Assembly (NCBI GenBank): GCA_033439795.1
Contig: JAUTDP010000008.1
Location: 434,001-498,000 of the forward strand
Origin: Sordaria brevicollis
Lineage: Eukaryota; Ascomycota; Sordariomycetes; Sordariales; Sordariaceae
DNA length: 64,000 bases
Direction of reading: 5' to 3'
Positions within the stretch are counted from its first letter, which is position 1. The number at the start of each line of letters is the position of its first letter. Shown one piece after another: positions 33,509 to 44,831 of the stretch. A program made the position numbers and the translations under genes. Under the pieces are notes generated by a model that did no database searches, was not told where the DNA came from, and saw only the letters and a program-made list of their open reading frames with translations.

Positions 33509-35428
33509 CGTGACGGCTGGAGGGGGGGGGTTGGGTATCGGTGGGTGGTGGTGGTGGTTGCGATACTCTGGGGGGAAAGAGAGATGTCGCAATGGTTTCC
33601 GGGTCCCAGTGGCAGTCGAATTGAATGTCCTTCCTCTGCCTTCTGTCTTCTGTTTCGCTGGGGATTTTTTTCTTATCGCTTGTACGATAACCAGGGATCA
33701 TGGCAGGCGGTGAAAATTTTGCCATTTCTGCCGTCTTCTTTGGGTGAGAACATGGTCTGTGCACTGCAGGCGTTCCATTTATAACCCCACTTTTCACTGC
33801 AGATCACCCGAACCCCAGAACTCCAATTGCACTTGTGAAAGTCGAGAACTTCCTCTTTCTCTTCACTATCGACTTTGAAGGCTATTGTCCCGGCTCTAAA
33901 GTTGGGCAACACGACCTCTCTTCGGCACACAACTCTTGAACTGCTACTTCGGCCATCTTTGTCGATCGCAAAGACGATGATATCTACGAAACCACGCAAA
34001 CCTGCTTCCTGAGCGTGAAGTCCCGCTCACGAATCTCAGCTCCGACAATCATTTCGACAATCATCCATGGCAGCATTTCATGGAGATTCGATTTGTCGCT
34101 GGGGATTTTCTGGCTAGGATTTGTGGTGTTGGCGAGGTTTCGATATCAGGCTTCCAAGCTGGAAGAGCTGGGGAAGGACAGTCAATGATGGCTCACGGGA
34201 GCTACTATGCCACCTTCCGGCGGGCTATTCAGAGGACATGGCATGAGTCCGAAGTCGGACATGTGGTCGCCTAGGTCGTTGATCAAAGGCGTGGATCAGC
34301 TGAGGAAGATTCCAAAATGCGGGAGGCAATAGGCGAGGTTGAAGCGTTGCTGGTCGACTTCGCTTCCAGGTCCTTGGGTTGAGAGTGCAGTCCTGACCGA
34401 GATCCTGGGTCGATAAATCACTTGGATAAATGGCGGATAATATCCTTCACGTCAATACATTGGCCATGTTAAATTGCATGGCCCAAATCCGAATCCCTTC
34501 ATAATCCCAAGGCTGACGGGATGTCATCTTGGCCTTGTCCGAAATAGCATGACCTTCTATACCAGGAAACATGTTTGGAAAAGACATTGTTTTCCACGGA
34601 GTTGGCCAAATCACAAGTGTGGTTTAAGTCTTTGGTACGCTACTGCCTGGTGGTTGCACTATTTCGAGGTCTTACCCCGGGTCTGGTTTCAGCGGGAGGC
34701 ATCAGCACGGCAGTTGTTTTCCATGATAAAACCTGGTTCTATGCCTCTCACTTCTCAGCACTCATTTGAGAGAATGCCGTTTTGTCTACAACGTCATTAG
34801 CATCACAGCAACCCTCGCTCAACACCATAAAGAGATATCACAGACGCGACTCAGATCTCAAGCCATGACATCCAGTCGAAATCTCACAAATACCTTCCAG
34901 ACACAAGCCACCCTTCTGACGGACTTCCACGCGTTGCCGTGTCTCACTTCCCCAACTTTCTGTTGCCAAGTGGCGCCTCAGGAGGCGTAGACACGGCTCA
35001 AGCCGGTCGGGGTGGTATTATTGGATTCGAAGGCGTCACGAGTAGTCCTCAACAGGAAGCTGTTGGCGGAGAAGAGGGTGTTCAAGGATCTGTGGGGAAA
35101 TGATGCTCACGACGGACGCTTCGATGCCTCGTACGGACCTCGAGTCCTGCTCTCAGCCGCAATATCGAGGATGACTTCGACCAAGGACGACGGCGTGGGC
35201 TGAGGTAACGTGCCAGAGGCAAGGTGAGGGCTTGGTCGGAGGTTGCCATGTCCGTGGTATGGAAGTTGAGGGACAGTAGGACGAAGAGAGGGACGGCGAG
35301 GGGTATAAGAGCTTGGTTGTTCTTCACTTCGGGGATCATGGTCAAGACAAAGACAACGACCTTTCTACCGGATCACAGAACCCAAGACATTAATACAATC
35401 CACCAGTATCCATATGCAGGGCATCACC
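33509..35428. other. Divergent intergenic region, 1.9 kb
   Basis: It holds the upstream regions of HAS1 (minus) and the small secreted protein gene (plus). Frames of up to about 110 codons occur (34,474-34,800) but show no family features. A TATA-like site is listed separately. Confidence 0.5.
35304..35310 (+). promoter_or_regulatory. TATA-like box of small secreted protein gene
   Basis: TATAAGA, 125 bp ahead of the signal-peptide ATG at 35429. Supported by motif and spacing only. Confidence 0.4.
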
Positions 35429-36398
35429 ATGAAGCTCATCCTCCTCTTGACCTTCCTCATCGGCCTCGCCACGGCCGGCGAAACCATCAACCTCGACGAC
35501 CGCGCCGTCAAACTCCCTCGCAAACAGACATATCGCCCAGGCGCAATCTCCGTCCATCCAGCATCAAGACCCGCTGATGCCCCAGCGGAATACATCACCT
35601 CTACCGACAAGACCACTCTCGTACGACCTGCTGTTGGTCTCGAGAAGCTTCCCAAGCAGTACGTCGACGACGGCCTTTCCAAGCGCAGAGAAAGCTTCCA
35701 GGCTGTGAAGCGTTTGCGGCAGAGACAGTCTGCTGCGGACTTCTTTGAGTGTTATAACTCTGTACGTCTCTTCCCCTATGCCTTTCCAAGTTTATATCCA
35801 ACCCCCTCCACACTACCAGTCTCTCATCAAGAAACACACTCCTTCTGTCCACCTTTCCTGCCCCTTCCCACCCCATCATCACATCACCTCACCACAACCC
35901 CCCTTCGTCCTCAATCCTATCAACCCTCTCAACCCTCTCAACCCTCTCAACCCTCTCAACCCTCTCAACCCTCTCAACCCTCCCAACCCTCTCAACCCTC
36001 TCAACCCTCTCAACCCTCTCAACCCTCTCAACCCTCAACCCCTTCAGCCCCTTAACCACCAACCAAACCAACTAACCCCCCTTTCACAGTCCCCACCCCC
36101 CACCCCCTCCGACTGCCAAACCCTCGTCACCCAAGTTTCCTCTTCCAACCAAGACCTAATCGTAACCGCCAACTCCTGCCTTTCATTTACCTACCGCTCG
36201 TGCCAAGCCTTTTTCTGCTCCCTCTGCACGACCATAAGCACCAGCACGGATTTTATCGGTAACCAGTTGGACACACTGGAGGCGTTGTGTGTTGAGAATG
36301 GACAGGTGGGCACGATTGTGGGCGGGGAGGGGGGGGAGGGGTGGGATGTTGGGTTTTTGAGGGTGGGTGGGGGGTTGCCGGGTTATGATGTTTGTTAA
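35429..36398 (+). CDS. Small secreted Cys-containing protein (213 aa)
   Basis: Two exons, 35429-35761 and 36090-36398; donor GTACGT and acceptor TTTCACAG join in frame. A five-codon-longer start at 35414 exists, but 35429 gives a clean signal peptide (MKLILLLTFLIGLATA). The middle is Pro/Arg-rich, with dibasic sites (KRR) that could be Kex2-type cleavage points. The C-terminal half has eight Cys in a pattern beginning FFECYNS, SDCQTLV and SCLSFTYRSCQAFFCSLC, suggesting a disulfide-rich domain, followed by a Gly-rich end. The Cys pattern spans the exon junction, which supports the splice model. No named family recognised; an extracellular or wall-associated protein is the likely role. The intron carries a minisatellite. 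Confidence 0.75.
35927..36043. repeat. 9-bp minisatellite CAACCCTCT within an intron
   Basis: About 13 tandem copies of a 9-mer, one with a T-to-C variant, lie in the 328-bp intron of the small secreted protein gene. The unit contains no stop codon in at least one frame on each strand, so long spurious frames cross it. The intron is much longer than others in the window (mostly 50-120 bp). Confidence 0.9.
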
Positions 36399-39300
36399 AG
36401 TGATAGGGGACGGGGGAGGGGGAAGGGGATAAGGTGTTAAGGTGTTAAGGTAGGTACTGACTGGTGGTGGGCTGGTGAGAGGGCGAAGGGATTCAGGCTA
36501 GGAAGGAAAAGCATGTCTGAATACGGTCTGGGACCTCTGGGTGAGGACAGAATGGGCTGGTGATGATGGGGTAGTAGGGAAGGTTAAGCTCCTCAGCTTC
36601 GAGAACTATATTGTGTCAATCGAGATTTGGAGATCAAGTTTATGTTACTGCCAGCAGTGTCAGGGGCACGATCCGGCTTTGCGGTCTTATGCTCGTGACT
36701 TTGGTTGGCGGGGCCAGAACAGGTTCAGACCCTTTGTGCTGTGCTGGCCCAAGGGGGTTATTTAAGCCTACCTAGTGAAGCAGCTCCAACTTGGAGAGTT
36801 TGTCGGTCTTTGAAGATACCTAAAAGTATAAAAGTCATGAACTATTACGACCCTTGCTTGTAGGGCTGCTGGACTATGGGAAGAGCAGCATGGATCGAAG
36901 ACGGACGGGAACTGCCGTTCGGTCATGTTTATTGCTTGCCGACCCAAGTCGTGGTCCAGAAGTCATCCATCAATATATGATTTCTTCGAATCCTTAACGA
37001 AGAGGCCATGCCATGTTTGATCTTCGTTAAAAACTCTGGCTGGATCTTTACGAAGTTGTCAAGCATGGACAAAATCTCAATCAAACCCCCATGGTCAGGC
37101 CACAGATCTGAACATATGGGCCGTTCACTCTTTCTTGCAAGTCAACCAGCCAGCCCTGTTATCTTTCCCACGATCCAGAATCCCAGAATTCCAGATTTAA
37201 CCAACCCGACCCAACCTGACCCAGGTCGACCCAGGTCCAAGACCAGGTCAAACCAGGTCAAACCATCAAAGTCAAAAAGTTTGCCGTCTTGGCATCAAAG
37301 CTTGGCAAAAGGGGAACGATCCGACGGGAACCCGATCACGGCTACGGGAACAGTTGTTCGGTTCGTCGGTTGAAGTTATTTTTCTTTTACCATCTGCAGG
37401 GGCGCATCCGAGTGGACGATCATCTTTTGGGGGGGAAATCGGGGGTTGTCACTTGACGTGAAAAGAATTTCTAGGCTCCTGGTGATATTCGGATGTGCTT
37501 TTCACTGTTGGGCCTAGTCAGGCACACACGTGTACGATCTCCAGAGTTTTAGTGAAAGTGAACGTGAACGTGGTGATCGACCTCGTATCAAAATCTTCCC
37601 AAAGTGAAGTATATAGCCGCGGGAGTGCCGCGGGTAGGGCAGCGTTTACTTTTCGTAACTTCGTAACGAATCTCCACTTTGGAGCCTCCTTTCCCGATTT
37701 TCCCTATGCGTGATCAATTCAGCCTCAAAACAATGACCGGGAGCCCATGTGTTGTCTCTTCATGAACTAAGTGGTGTCATTAGTTTGTTATAAGTAATTG
37801 GAAATGTGCGAGAAGGGACAAATCGGAAGAGTAGTCGTCAAACACAAAAGGGAATATCTCAAGTTCCGGTGGTTAGCAAGAAGTTAGTGAGGTACCTCTC
37901 TTATGGGCGGTTCTCCGCTTAAGTGAAAAGGATTCCCCTAACTTTGTTAAGCCTTTCATAGTCAACTGTAACCTTCAGCATGTAGAGATTTGACAAACAT
38001 CTCGGCTCCCCCCTTTCTCCCTCGTCTAGTTCTTCCTCGTTGAAGACATAAATCGTCCCTTCTCAAAAAGTGTTCCTCCGCCTGAAGTCATGAAGGTGTC
38101 GGTTACAATTCCGCGCGGGATCTCTCCTCAAGTGTGGATAACACTAACATCTAACCACTTTCCCCCCTGACAGCTGGGTGGATTCTCTCTTTTCGAAATC
38201 TCATTGCTTGCTTTTCTCGTTCTCGAATGATGGTGGTTCCTTCTTCACACCGCCCATGAAGTTCCCGAAGTCCAGTGGACAGTCTCATCAAATTTTGGGG
38301 TCCTGGTCATATGATCGCGCCATCTTCTGACTCTAGTCATGTGAACAATTGGAGTTTTTTTTGGAGAAGCGCAGAGTTTCAGAATTGTGCAGGAACTTCC
38401 ACTTTGCTGTACTCCGCCAGATTTGTGGACGTGGGGTTAGTTCTTGCCTAAAATATGTGATGGGCATGTCTTGGTAATTCGGGCGGCTCTTTCCCGGCCC
38501 GCGGAGATCTTGGAATGTTTGAGAACCGTGATGGCTTCAAATCCTTTGAAAGTTTTGTTGAAGAACAAAAGTCCAGATGGATTTCGGTGCCTGGCAGTGT
38601 TTCGTTACATGGTCCGATCCGTGTTCATGTACCCCACACTTTTCGACAAGACTTTCACCTTTCCCACGGATGCAGGACAGGACAAGTTCCTGCAGAGAGA
38701 CACACGATCCAGGGCAAGCTAGAGAAGTAAGCATCAGGTCGAGAATGGTCATGATGGAAGGTCTGGAAGCATTGATAAGTTGATATTGTTGTCATTCCTG
38801 TATCCTTCAAAGGTTTGGCATGTCTTTTTTTCCCGTAGTTAGCGTTGCACCAGAACTCCGCGGCCGCGGCCTCCGCCTGGGGCTCTTGGGGGGGCAAATG
38901 CACGTCATGATTGCTTTTCGGGTTTTCCGAGTTTGCGGGCTTGGAAGACTTCGCTGAATTGTTGATCATCACGAATATTGTTCTTGGTCTTTGGCCACCA
39001 ACACCTCATGTTGTCAAAAAGATGGGATGAGACGCACATGTGCGCTTCCGCAGTCCGGGGTTGCAGTGTTGACAGTTGCCGTGCAGACCCGTGGAAGACG
39101 CAGCAGACGGGCGAGCGGGAAGAGACCCTGAGATCCAATCCTCGGGCGGTGTTGCCGATTTCCTTTTTGTAAAGAGTCTTTCTTTAACGCGCCAAGCGCC
39201 ATTACCTAACTCTATCAAGTTAGGGAAATACATACCGCCTTCAAAACCCCCACCATTTGTCCCCTGTGCTAGCTTCGACTTTTTATTCTGTGATCACCGG

Positions 39301-39547
39301 TGTGTTTTCTCCCGAGGTGAAAAGTGAAGAAAAGTGATGAACATGGCGGTCTGTCAGTGGAACCTCTTGACTTCATGTTCACGTGTACACTGCAGATTTT
39401 CTGTTTATAATTTCTTATTCCACCCGACATGCTGCTCAGGAAATCCACGTTGACAGTTCCAGAAGCTGAAGATGTATGCATTCGGACTTTTATCTCATTG
39501 GCAATCCGGACTTTCTTGTTCAGTCAAACCAAAAAAGCGAATGGAGG
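36399..39547. other. Gene-free region, 3.1 kb
   Basis: No credible gene is present. Short imperfect repeats of CCAGGTC type occur near 37,200-37,265. The sequence is of ordinary base composition, without the CpA loss seen at the right end of the window. Confidence 0.5.
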
Positions 39548-39748
39548 CTTAGCGGGAAATACCCCATGTTGGTGAGCCGTAGTGTAGTAGGTACAACCAA
39601 AATAAGTCGTTCATAAACGGCATTCGTTCATAAACTGCTCATGCCGTTTATGAACCGTCAATTTTCCAATATGAGCGGTTCATGAGCGGCTTATTTTGGC
39701 TGAACCTACTACACTACGGCTCACCAACATGGGGTATTTTCCGCTAAG
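39548..39748. mobile_element. MITE-like element 1, 201 bp, with ~77-bp terminal inverted repeats
   Basis: The left end begins CTTAGCGGGAAATACCCCAT and the right end, read as reverse complement, begins CTTAGCGGAAAATACCCCAT. The match continues for roughly 77 bp with a few mismatches. The centre holds a second perfect inverted repeat, GTTCATAAACGGCAT and its complement. No coding capacity. A TA at each end (39550-39551 and 39745-39746) would fit a mariner-type TA target duplication, but the inverted match continues past it, so the exact ends are uncertain. The whole element could fold into one long hairpin. Confidence 0.85.
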
Positions 39749-40679
39749 GGGGCAATTTACAAACTCGTCAGATTGTCAGGCGGGGGTCCACGGCTAGACC
39801 ACCCGCTGAACAATACCAGCTCAAACACCGACCCGAGCGGTTGAACCTCGACCGTGACAAACCGCAAGATATTCAAGTGTCACGACTTCCCATCCCCATG
39901 GCGGTTACAAATGGCAAGCCCTACGCGGCTTCATGACAGCCATCTCCAGTCTTGGCAAGGTTGTGAGTCTGCCGTCAGGGTGGGTCGGGAGTTGAAACGA
40001 GTGGTTGCTGACTGGAACTTGGAACAGTGCCTAGAAAGGCTGGAACCCTTTTGGCTGGCCTTGGCATGAAGATGCTTGGCGTGAGTCTTTCCCTTCCTTC
40101 CATTTTTCTTCGCTTCACACTCAACAGCAAAGTTCTTTCCCTCCGATGATTAGGCAAATGATGCCATCTTAGGGGTTCCTCTGCTCATGATTAATCCGAA
40201 ACACAAGACGTAATCAGAAAAATGTTGAGTGAAGAGAAAAAGTAAAAGGTGAATGTTACACTCCTTTCCGTTTTGTATACCTACGTAACAACGAAGAGAA
40301 GTAAAAAAAAGGTACAACCCGGGTTGACCCATTCGGGTGGGCTTCCAGTGGGTGCCTCGGTGGACACCCACTGGCTCCCCCTGGGTCTGCTGGGCCTTGC
40401 CTGCCCGCCAATGCAGCCCATTTGCACCCAGTGACACCCCATGCTTGCCCGCTTCCAGCCCGGTAATTCCACCGCAATTCCCGTCTTCCCTGAGAATTCC
40501 GATGGTGGTGACGGAACCGCAACAAGGGACAACCAACGTGCCCTGCTGAAGAACGACCAGAAAAAAATCAAATTCTTTTTGGGGGGTTCTGTTTCTATTT
40601 TGGATATTATAAGCTAATTACATACAATTTGAGGGAAACTGCCACTTGTTCAGCTGAGCGCTTGTGAATCGAATCTCCA
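39749..40679. other. Gene-free spacer between two MITEs
   Basis: It contains a 12-bp palindrome CAACCCGGGTTG (about 40,316-40,327) and a 10-bp-stem hairpin, CCAGTGGGTG with CACCCACTGG (about 40,348-40,377). No gene is seen. Confidence 0.5.
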
Positions 40680-41047
40680 TCAAAAAACGAGCCCGCTAGG
40701 GCGACTGTGTAATCCGCTGAGGCGACTGTGTGGGGCCATACAAATTCGCTGCCAGAGAGCAGCCAAGACCAACGCTTGCATTATTTTGAGCGCTCTAAAC
40801 CTCTACGAAAATCATCATCTTGAACAACAACAATGAAGGCTCAAAACCACGTCTTTTCGAACACTTTTTTTCCCATTCACACGCGGGGGCCTCTCGCCGG
40901 CCCCCTGCACCCCCGGAACTAACCCTAACTAACCCTAACCGCTAACCTAACCCTAACACTAACCTAGCATTTGGCGAGACAGACCTTGGGAAGCAACACA
41001 GTCGCCTTAGCGGATTACACAGTCGCCTTAGCGGGCTGGTCAAAAAA
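40680..41047. mobile_element. MITE-like element 2, hAT-type, with 8-bp target duplication
   Basis: The element (40688-41039, 352 bp) is flanked on both sides by TCAAAAAA (40680-40687 and 41040-41047). The ends are inverted repeats of about 44 bp: left CGAGCCCGCTAGGGCGACTG, right in reverse complement CCAGCCCGCTAAGGCGACTG. Each end contains the unit CCGCTAAGGCGACTGTGT (with small changes) twice in tandem, like the subterminal transposase-binding repeats of hAT elements. An 8-bp duplication is diagnostic for hAT among common families. No transposase frame is present, so it is non-autonomous. Its interior carries telomere-like repeats. Confidence 0.88.
40919..40968 (-). repeat. Interstitial telomere-like repeats
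   Basis: Degenerate copies of CCCTAA (TTAGGG on the minus strand, the Neurospora-type telomere unit) occupy about 50 bp inside MITE-like element 2. They vary in length (CTAACC, CCCTAACT, CCCTAACA), unlike a pure functional telomere. Confidence 0.8.
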
Positions 41048-41213
41048 GAGGAGTCCAGATTCCATACCATACAAGCACTTGTACGTAATGCGGTAACAGA
41101 AATCCGCCATGACCCACGGCATTTTCTGTTAGACAGGTACACCCATCCATTACCATTACCTTATCCTTATCGTTTCATACAAACCAACCGTGACTTGCCA
41201 TTGTCATCCCGTG

Positions 41214-41238
41214 TTTCCATTTCCATTTCCATTTCCAT
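41214..41238. repeat. TTTCCA microsatellite upstream of the PFKFB gene
   Basis: About four tandem hexamers lie some 550 bp upstream of the start codon, in a CT-rich stretch that may be leader sequence. Confidence 0.75.
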
Positions 41239-41779
41239 TCTTCAACAACCCAACCTGCCCTGCTCTTCTCCTCCTCTTCACATTTTCCTACTTTTATCTC
41301 GTCTTCCCTCCTCCCCTCCCAAAACCAAATTCGCCGCTGCCCATTGCTGTTGCCCGCCCAGAGATCGTCCCCGATTCCCGTTCGGTTCTAGTCTCGCCGC
41401 CGCTTCCATCGCATCCGCCAACGACATCCAGACTTTCCATCCCCACGTTTCCACCCGCAACGCCCTGCTACGTCGTCGAACAGTAAGAACCTCAACAGGT
41501 ACAAGAACACCTCTGCGCAAGACCCAACCTACCAACTGCCCTTGTTGTCAGCCAAGAAACCTCCCCCGGCCCGGTCACTGGCACTACCCCAACTCGACTT
41601 GCCTCACGAGATCAACTACTTCACCGTACTTCAACTTGTAACGAAAAGAAATACAAGAACTCGTCCACTGCGCAGCCCAATTCCAATCCAATCCAATCCT
41701 GGTGGCTACATGAACTCGCAGTGTTCCCTGCCCTTCCTCGACCTCGACCTTCTCCCAGTACCCCAGAACATCCGCAACC

Positions 41780-43295
41780 ATGGCCCCTAGGACGAACGGC
41801 ATTGGCGTGCAGGTTGAGAACACCCGCATCTGCGTGGTGATGGTGGGTCTTCCGGCCCGGGGAAAGAGCTTCATCGCACAGAAAGGTATGATGCCGTCCA
41901 TGTCATTCCTTCTAGATATATCCCATTGCTAACTCTCCCGTCCTCCCCAGCGCAACGTTATCTGACCTGGCTCTCGATTCCCTCCGCCACCTTCAACGTT
42001 GGTAACTACAGACGCACAGATGCTCCCCAACCGTCCGCCGACTTCTTCGACACCAACAACCAGGAGGGAGAGCGCAAACGTCGCGCTGCCGCCGAGGCCG
42101 CCGTGGCCGACATGCTTAGGTGGTTCAAGAAGGGCGGAGTCGTCGGTATTCTCGATGCCACCAACAGCACAAAAGAGAGGCGCAAATGGGTACTCGATAT
42201 CATGACCCAAAATAACATTGAAGTCATCTTTGTCGAGTCCAGGTGCGACGACGAGAACTTGATCATGGCCAACATTCGCGACGTCAAGACCACCAGTCCC
42301 GATTACCAGGGCCAAGACCCCGAAACCGCTGCCCTCGACTTCCGCAATCGCATACGCAACTACGAAAAGGTCTACAAGTCGCTAAACGAAGACGGCGACG
42401 AGGACGATCTGACTTTCCTCAAGATCATGAACGTTGGGAAACAAGTCATTATCAACCGCATTCGTGACTACCTGCAAAGTCGCATTGTTTACTATCTCAT
42501 GAACCTGCACATCCGCCCCCGATCAGTATGGCTATCAAGGGTACGTATCTCCGCTTGCCTGTACCAATTGGTCGTATACTAACAATTCGTAGCACGGCGA
42601 GTCCATGCTCAACCTTGAAGGTCGCATTGGTGGCGATGCCGAGCTATCCCACAGAGGAGAAGAGTACGCGCGGAAGCTCCCCGAGCTAGTATTAGAATCC
42701 GTTGGTGTACGTTACCCCTGCCCCGCATTCTTTGTCTTACAAGTCTAACATTCTCCCACAGAGCGACCGCCCCTTGACGGTATGGACCTCGACATTAAAG
42801 CGCACCATTGCCACGGCCCGCCACCTACCAAAACACTACAACCAGTTACAATGGAAGGCGCTCGACGAGCTTGACGCCGGTGTTTGCGACGGCATGACGT
42901 ACCAGGAGATAGCGGACCTGTACCCCGATGACTTCCAAGCCCGCGACGAAGACAAGTACAACTACCGGTACCGTGGAGGTGAAAGTTATCGCGACGTGGT
43001 CATTCGTCTCGAGCCCATCATCATGGAGCTGGAGCGCAGCGAGGACATTCTCATCATCTCTCACCAGGCGGTCATTCGCTGCATCTATGCGTATTTCATG
43101 CAAAAGACGCAAGAGGAGAGCCCCTGGGTACCCGTACCACTCCACACGCTGATCAAGCTGACACCGAGGGCGTATGGGACCGAGGTGCAGACTTACAAGG
43201 CTAACATCCAGGCGGTCAGCACGTGGAGGGGGAAGGGCAGCACGGCCAAGCATGAGGATCCCAGTCCCGAGAAGAGTTTGTTCCAGACTCACTAG
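41780..43295 (+). CDS. 6-phosphofructo-2-kinase/fructose-2,6-bisphosphatase
   Basis: Four exons (41780-41885, 41951-42540, 42593-42706, 42762-43295) give 447 residues, a normal length. The kinase half has the Walker A loop GLPARGKS (residues 23-30) and NVGNYRR. The phosphatase half has the histidine-phosphatase motif RHGE (232-235), with Arg contributed by exon 2 and His by exon 3, followed by [13 protein letters not shown]. The acid Glu306 lies in [13 protein letters not shown] and the second His361 in ISHQAVIRC. Both active sites look intact, so it is probably bifunctional: it makes and removes fructose-2,6-bisphosphate, the cytosolic regulator of glycolysis versus gluconeogenesis. A TTTCCA microsatellite lies in the leader region (about 41,214-41,238). 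Family secure; which fungal paralogue it is cannot be told here. Confidence 0.95.
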
Positions 43296-44831
43296 GGGAC
43301 GGACGATTGAGGAGGATAAAGAACTACATACACACATTCGCAAGGACGTTGGTATATAATACCCTGTTACTACTACCACGGACTACACTACTACAAAGTT
43401 GGGGGTTCTTTCTACAGGCATTGGGAAACGTTTGGCACCAAAGAGAAGGAATGGTTTCACTTGGTTGTCTTGTCTTGTCTTTTTTTTCACGAGCGGCGGC
43501 ATCAAAATCGAAGCGCGGAATCCAAAGAAAGAGACGGGGTCGGTCGGTCGGTCGGTAGCGGTTGCGGTTGGGCCTGGACCGGTTGGAGTTTATAGGTTGT
43601 TTTTGGGATTGGAATTTTAACAAGAATTGATCGTATTGAGCTCAGCGATTGCGTTGTCCTGATTCTAGATTGTGCTTGCTACGAAGAACAGACTCCCGTC
43701 GTTCCAGTATTTGACAGTACAACGGGACTAAATATAGAGAGATAATGTTAGGAACTGTGCCCCCTATCATTCAGTGATGGATGATACCTATCGGTGTAAC
43801 TTGTCCCTGCTTGTTTGCCGTCCCAGAATCTCATCACCATCTGGCCTTCCGGGGGCAGCAAACAGAATCTCAATGGCGTGATTCACCTAATCAAGACGCC
43901 ATCCTCTCTTGCGGCTCAACGCAGCCGGAAGGGCAGGAGCGGTGACAGAATAACAGAGCTTCGGAGGCACAGCTGCCCGGCTTCAAAGTACGATTATAAA
44001 AAAGGAAGTCGCGTTCGCTGGGGGTGTGATGTGTACCCTAGAAGTGAAAGGTGCATTCCCCTGGAAGATGATTTTCTCTTTTTTTTTTTTTCCTGGGCTG
44101 GCTGATGTCTTAACCTGCAGTGACGGGAGCTGGGAAACCGTTTTGTACCAGTCAAGCAAACCATAATCAATCAACGATTAATTTTTTACCTTCTTTTCAT
44201 CTCCTTGTGGTTTCGTTTGTTGGAGTACCAAAACAATCATTTATTACCTACCCGGTTTTCTTTTTGAAGTTCTGGTTCTCTGTGTCAAGAGGTAAGTTGT
44301 AGGGTTAGGGTCTGTAATTTGCTTTTGGGAGGTGCACTAACAATTTTTTCAGTGTGTGTTGCCCAATGTCACGATTTTCGTCATTGAAAAACGCTTGATT
44401 CCCATTCACCTTTTCGGGAAGCCATTGCCTCTATCATCAGTATCGAGGTAGATTGGTTAATATTTGCCCGTACGAAGAGGACATATTCATTCTTCGTTTC
44501 CTCTCTTGCTCAAAATTGCTATGTTCACATTTGACACGATTCCTCACTCACCGCGGTACCGACTTCACGATGTCTAGCGCCGTGAACGCCAATTCGGCCC
44601 TCGTCGCCATCTAGTTTTCACTCGTGAGGAGGCGCTGATGTACTTCATATGTCTTTTCGTTTTTCACATTTCAATTTCTGTATTAGGATGTACTACGACT
44701 TCTTCGCAACCATCTACCAAGCTCATCATCTCTACTCCGACAAATCCGCCATGAAAGCCATAACCTGAAGCTACAACACCACTTCTCTTACCCATTCGAA
44801 CTTGCTCACCCCCCCAAAAACTACTTCTGTC
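43296..44831. other. Convergent intergenic region, 1.5 kb
   Basis: It lies between the 3' ends of the PFKFB gene and the coiled-coil gene. A GGTCGGTCGGTCGGTAG tandem is near 43,540, a T run near 44,082 and a single GGGTTAGGG near 44,302. No gene is supported. Confidence 0.5.

Noticed and set aside
35880..36050. Possible CRISPR array or coding QPS repeat
   Set aside because: Units are contiguous 9-mers without spacers, in a spliced intron of a eukaryotic gene; the coding reading would need intron retention.
40900..40980. True chromosome end or telomere
   Set aside because: The repeats are degenerate, only about 50 bp long, and enclosed by transposon inverted repeats with normal genes on both sides.
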